From NCBI GenBank assembly GCA_023406985.1, contig JAEXTK010000081.1:1-34264 (forward strand): DNA of 34,264 bases, in the 5' to 3' direction. This DNA comes from Spirochaetota bacterium (lineage in GTDB: Bacteria > Spirochaetota > Spirochaetia > Treponematales > Breznakiellaceae). This document shows positions 32,418-34,264 of the stretch, piece after piece. Every line of letters starts with the position of its first letter. Position 1 is the first letter of the stretch. The notes below the pieces were generated by a model. That model made no database searches and was not told where the DNA came from. It was given only the letters and a program-made list of their open reading frames with translations. Position numbers and translations under genes: made by a program.

Positions 32418-34139
32418 TTACTTGATCCTCCAGCTGATGGAGACCTTCTTGCTGCCCATGACGTCGGTACCGAAGTCGAACATCAGGCGGGAGACGAAAA
32501 GGGCCGTGAAGACCGACGAGATGACGCCGATCGCGAGGCTGACCGCGAAGCCCTGGATGGGACCGCTGCCGAGCTGCGAGAGGAACATCGCGGCGATGAA
32601 GGTCGTGATGTTGGAGTCCATGATCGCCCAGAAGGCCTTGTCGAAGCCCGCCTCGATGCAGGCCTTCCGACTCTTCCCGAGCGCCATCTCTTCCTTGATG
32701 CGCTCGAAGACGAGCACGTTGGCGTCGACGGCCATACCGATGGTGAGGATGAAACCCGCAATGCTCGGCAGGGTCAGGGTCAGGTTGAAGGCCGAGAGCA
32801 CGGAGAGCATGAGGAAGAGGTTGAGGACCTGGGCCACGACGGCGTTGAGGCCGGCGCCCTTGTAGAAGAGGACCATGAAGACCAGGACGGCCGCGATACC
32901 GCCGAGGAGGGCGTTCATGCCCTGGCGGATCGTATCCTCGCCGAGCGAGGCGCCGATGGCCTGCTGGTGCACCGGTTCGAGCTCCACGGGGAGCGCGGCG
33001 GTCCGGAGCACGAGGGCGATGTTGTTGGCCTCTTCGGCGTCGAAGCCGGTCAGCCGCACGGAGTCGCGGATGGGCTCCTGGATGCGGGCGCGGGACTTCA
33101 CCTTGTCGTCCATGACGATGGAGAGCGCCTTGCCGACGTTGGCGGAGGTGAGCTTGTAGAAGATCTCGCCGCCTTCGGCGTCCAACAGGAAGGTGACCTC
33201 CGGCTGGCCGGTCACCGCGTCGCGGTCGACGAGGGCGTTCTTGATGTGGTTGCCGTCCAGGCCCACTTCCTTCTTGATCGCCGTGTAGCCGACGAACTCG
33301 TCCAGGCCGTACCGGTCCTTCTCGTAGACGCCGCGGACGACGACGTCGGCGGGCACGATGGTCGGATCGATCAACTTCCCTTCGTTGTCGAAGGTGGTGG
33401 TCGGATGGGCCTGATAATAGGAAAGGAAGGCCGCGGTCGCTTCGTCGTCCACGATGTGGAAGGCGAGCCGGCCCTTACCCATGATGATGGAGTTGATGCG
33501 CTCGGGATCGGCGGCGCCGGGAATCTCGACGTAGATCTGGTCGTTGCCCTGGCGGCGGATGACCGGCTCGGTGAGGCCGAAGCGGTCGATGCGGCTATTG
33601 AGCACCTCGAGGCCGCGGTTCATCGCGTCCTCGCGATCGGCGTCGGTGAGATCGCGGCCGAGGCGTTCCTTGACCGAGTCCATATTCGCCTGGATCACGA
33701 CGCTCATGCCGCCCGAGAGGTCCAGGCCGAGCTGGATCGCGCTGGAGTGGAGGTCTTTGAGCGCGAGGATTTCCTTGCTGTACTGGCCCTCGATGGCGTC
33801 GAGCGCTTCTTTTTCGCTCGCGAAAGCGGCGAGCACGGACCGCGCGTCCCACTTTTCGGGCGTGGGAAGCTTGACGAGCTTATAGTTCGCCTTCGCCGTT
33901 TTGACGAGGGAATCGAGCCCCGCGGGCATCGCGCCGCCTTCACGGGCGAGGGTCTTGAGGGTGGCGAGTTCGGCCTGAGCCTTTCTCGTTGAATAGGTCT
34001 TGATCTGTTCGCGGGAACCCAGCGCGAGCGCCTGGTCCTCCTTCGGAACCATGAAGTACCAGCGCAGGGTCGGGTAGAGAAACGCGAAGCATACCGCGAC
34101 CGTCGCAAGGACGATGAAGAACCGATACCGTTTGCTCAT
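32418..34139 (-). CDS. secD: Protein translocase subunit SecD
   Basis: The 573-residue partner of SecF has a first helix (~8-27), the QLGLDLSGGMSVVIQ motif, a large periplasmic region (P1 with SRIDRFGLTEPVIRRQGNDQ) and a C-terminal six-helix block with FILTIGMAVDANVLVFERIKEE. I chose the ATG at 34137-34139 because it gives the family start (MSKRYRFFIVLAT) and has GGAG seven bases upstream. A frame extending 25 codons further was rejected. No yajC-like gene, the usual upstream neighbour, is recognisable in the 125 bp before the window edge. Confidence 0.96.
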   Translation of the reverse strand: MSKRYRFFIVLATVAVCFAFLYPTLRWYFMVPKEDQALALGSREQIKTYSTRKAQAELATLKTLAREGGAMPAGLDSLVKTAKANYKLVKLPTPEKWDARSVLAAFASEKEALDAIEGQYSKEILALKDLHSSAIQLGLDLSGGMSVVIQANMDSVKERLGRDLTDADREDAMNRGLEVLNSRIDRFGLTEPVIRRQGNDQIYVEIPGAADPERINSIIMGKGRLAFHIVDDEATAAFLSYYQAHPTTTFDNEGKLIDPTIVPADVVVRGVYEKDRYGLDEFVGYTAIKKEVGLDGNHIKNALVDRDAVTGQPEVTFLLDAEGGEIFYKLTSANVGKALSIVMDDKVKSRARIQEPIRDSVRLTGFDAEEANNIALVLRTAALPVELEPVHQQAIGASLGEDTIRQGMNALLGGIAAVLVFMVLFYKGAGLNAVVAQVLNLFLMLSVLSAFNLTLTLPSIAGFILTIGMAVDANVLVFERIKEEMALGKSRKACIEAGFDKAFWAIMDSNITTFIAAMFLSQLGSGPIQGFAVSLAIGVISSVFTALFVSRLMFDFGTDVMGSKKVSISWRIK

Positions 34140-34264
34140 GCCATTGCTCCAGATGATCCGTAGTACGACGCTTCGCGTCGGCGCAAGGCGACGCGCAGCG
34201 AGGACTGGGGGCAAATGCGATCCACCGCGGTAAGCGGCGGCCCGGCGCGTTTTTTTGTTGTCTT
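34136..34264 (-). other. Region upstream of secD: open frame to the window edge and three-arm inverted repeat
   Basis: On the minus strand a frame is open from the window edge to a TGA at 34136-34138 that overlaps the secD start as ATGA, the junction type seen repeatedly in this window. It would give 42 residues (KTTKKRAGPP at the start, GSSGAMA at the end) that I do not recognise, so it is either the end of an upstream gene or chance. The same DNA holds hexamer arms CGACGC (34166-34171), GCGTCG (34175-34180) and CGACGC (34189-34194), allowing two mutually exclusive hairpins. I see no strong promoter. Confidence 0.35.

Noticed and set aside
30960..33992. A 1010-codon plus-strand open frame opposite secD, secF and ispH
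   Set aside because: It is antisense to three well-recognised genes, rich in Asp/Glu/His/Gly from reverse reading of GC-rich codons, and has no domain or ribosome binding site.
34205..34264. A plus-strand terminator at the right edge (GC-rich segment then seven T)
   Set aside because: No plus-strand gene lies upstream, and the GC segment does not form a clean stem directly before the T-run.

Overview
The window reads as chromosomal housekeeping DNA from a GC-rich (clearly above 60 % by eye) spirochaete, probably Treponema or a close relative. The evidence is a bacterial V/A-type ATPase operon in place of an F-type ATP synthase, beside secG, tpiA, pgk and gap, a neighbourhood I remember as treponemal. 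There is also a secD-secF pair, a stand-alone PTS EIIA, a V-ATPase-linked universal stress protein and several large, poorly conserved exported proteins. The assignment is inference; no rRNA or tRNA gene is present to confirm it.

Layout. Every confident gene is on the minus strand except one partial gene at the left edge, so transcription runs right to left. From the right: secD-secF with a strong terminator; ispH; valS plus a small HD-domain hydrolase, driven from a promoter inside the end of ispH; gap and pgk, each with its own terminator; an orphan PAS-containing sensor kinase whose mRNA may be leaderless; tpiA; then a very tight run secG, PTS EIIA, atpH-like, atpC, atpI, atpK, atpF, atpE, atpA, atpB, atpD, usp and a flavodoxin-fold protein, followed by a J-domain/TPR protein and map. 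Next comes htrA with its own promoter. The last block is a phosphoribosyltransferase followed by three exported proteins (beta-helix, helical unknown, lipoprotein) and rnhB, stitched together by ATGA stop/start overlaps. The plus-strand gene at the left edge ends in nine tandem KPFD(P/R)(D/N)R heptapeptides.

How the genes work together. The V/A-ATPase couples ATP and an ion gradient and has a full peripheral-stalk and central-stalk set (H/G-like, C, E, F, D, I, K, A, B). Glycolysis (tpiA, gap, pgk) supplies ATP, and SecG/SecD/SecF serve protein export. HtrA would handle envelope protein quality control. Five promoters match the -35/-10 consensus with exactly 17-bp spacers (gap, tpiA, secG, sensor kinase, valS), which helps define the transcription units.

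I see no CRISPR array, transposon, prophage, tRNA or rRNA. The longest gene-free stretch is about 276 bp (24117-24392); it holds the pgk terminator, a degenerate copy of the pgk 3' end and the kinase promoter. The least explained parts are the heptad-repeat tail, the coupled exported-protein cluster, the pgk 3' scar, the three-arm inverted repeat before secD, and the regulatory-looking proteins attached to the ATPase operon.
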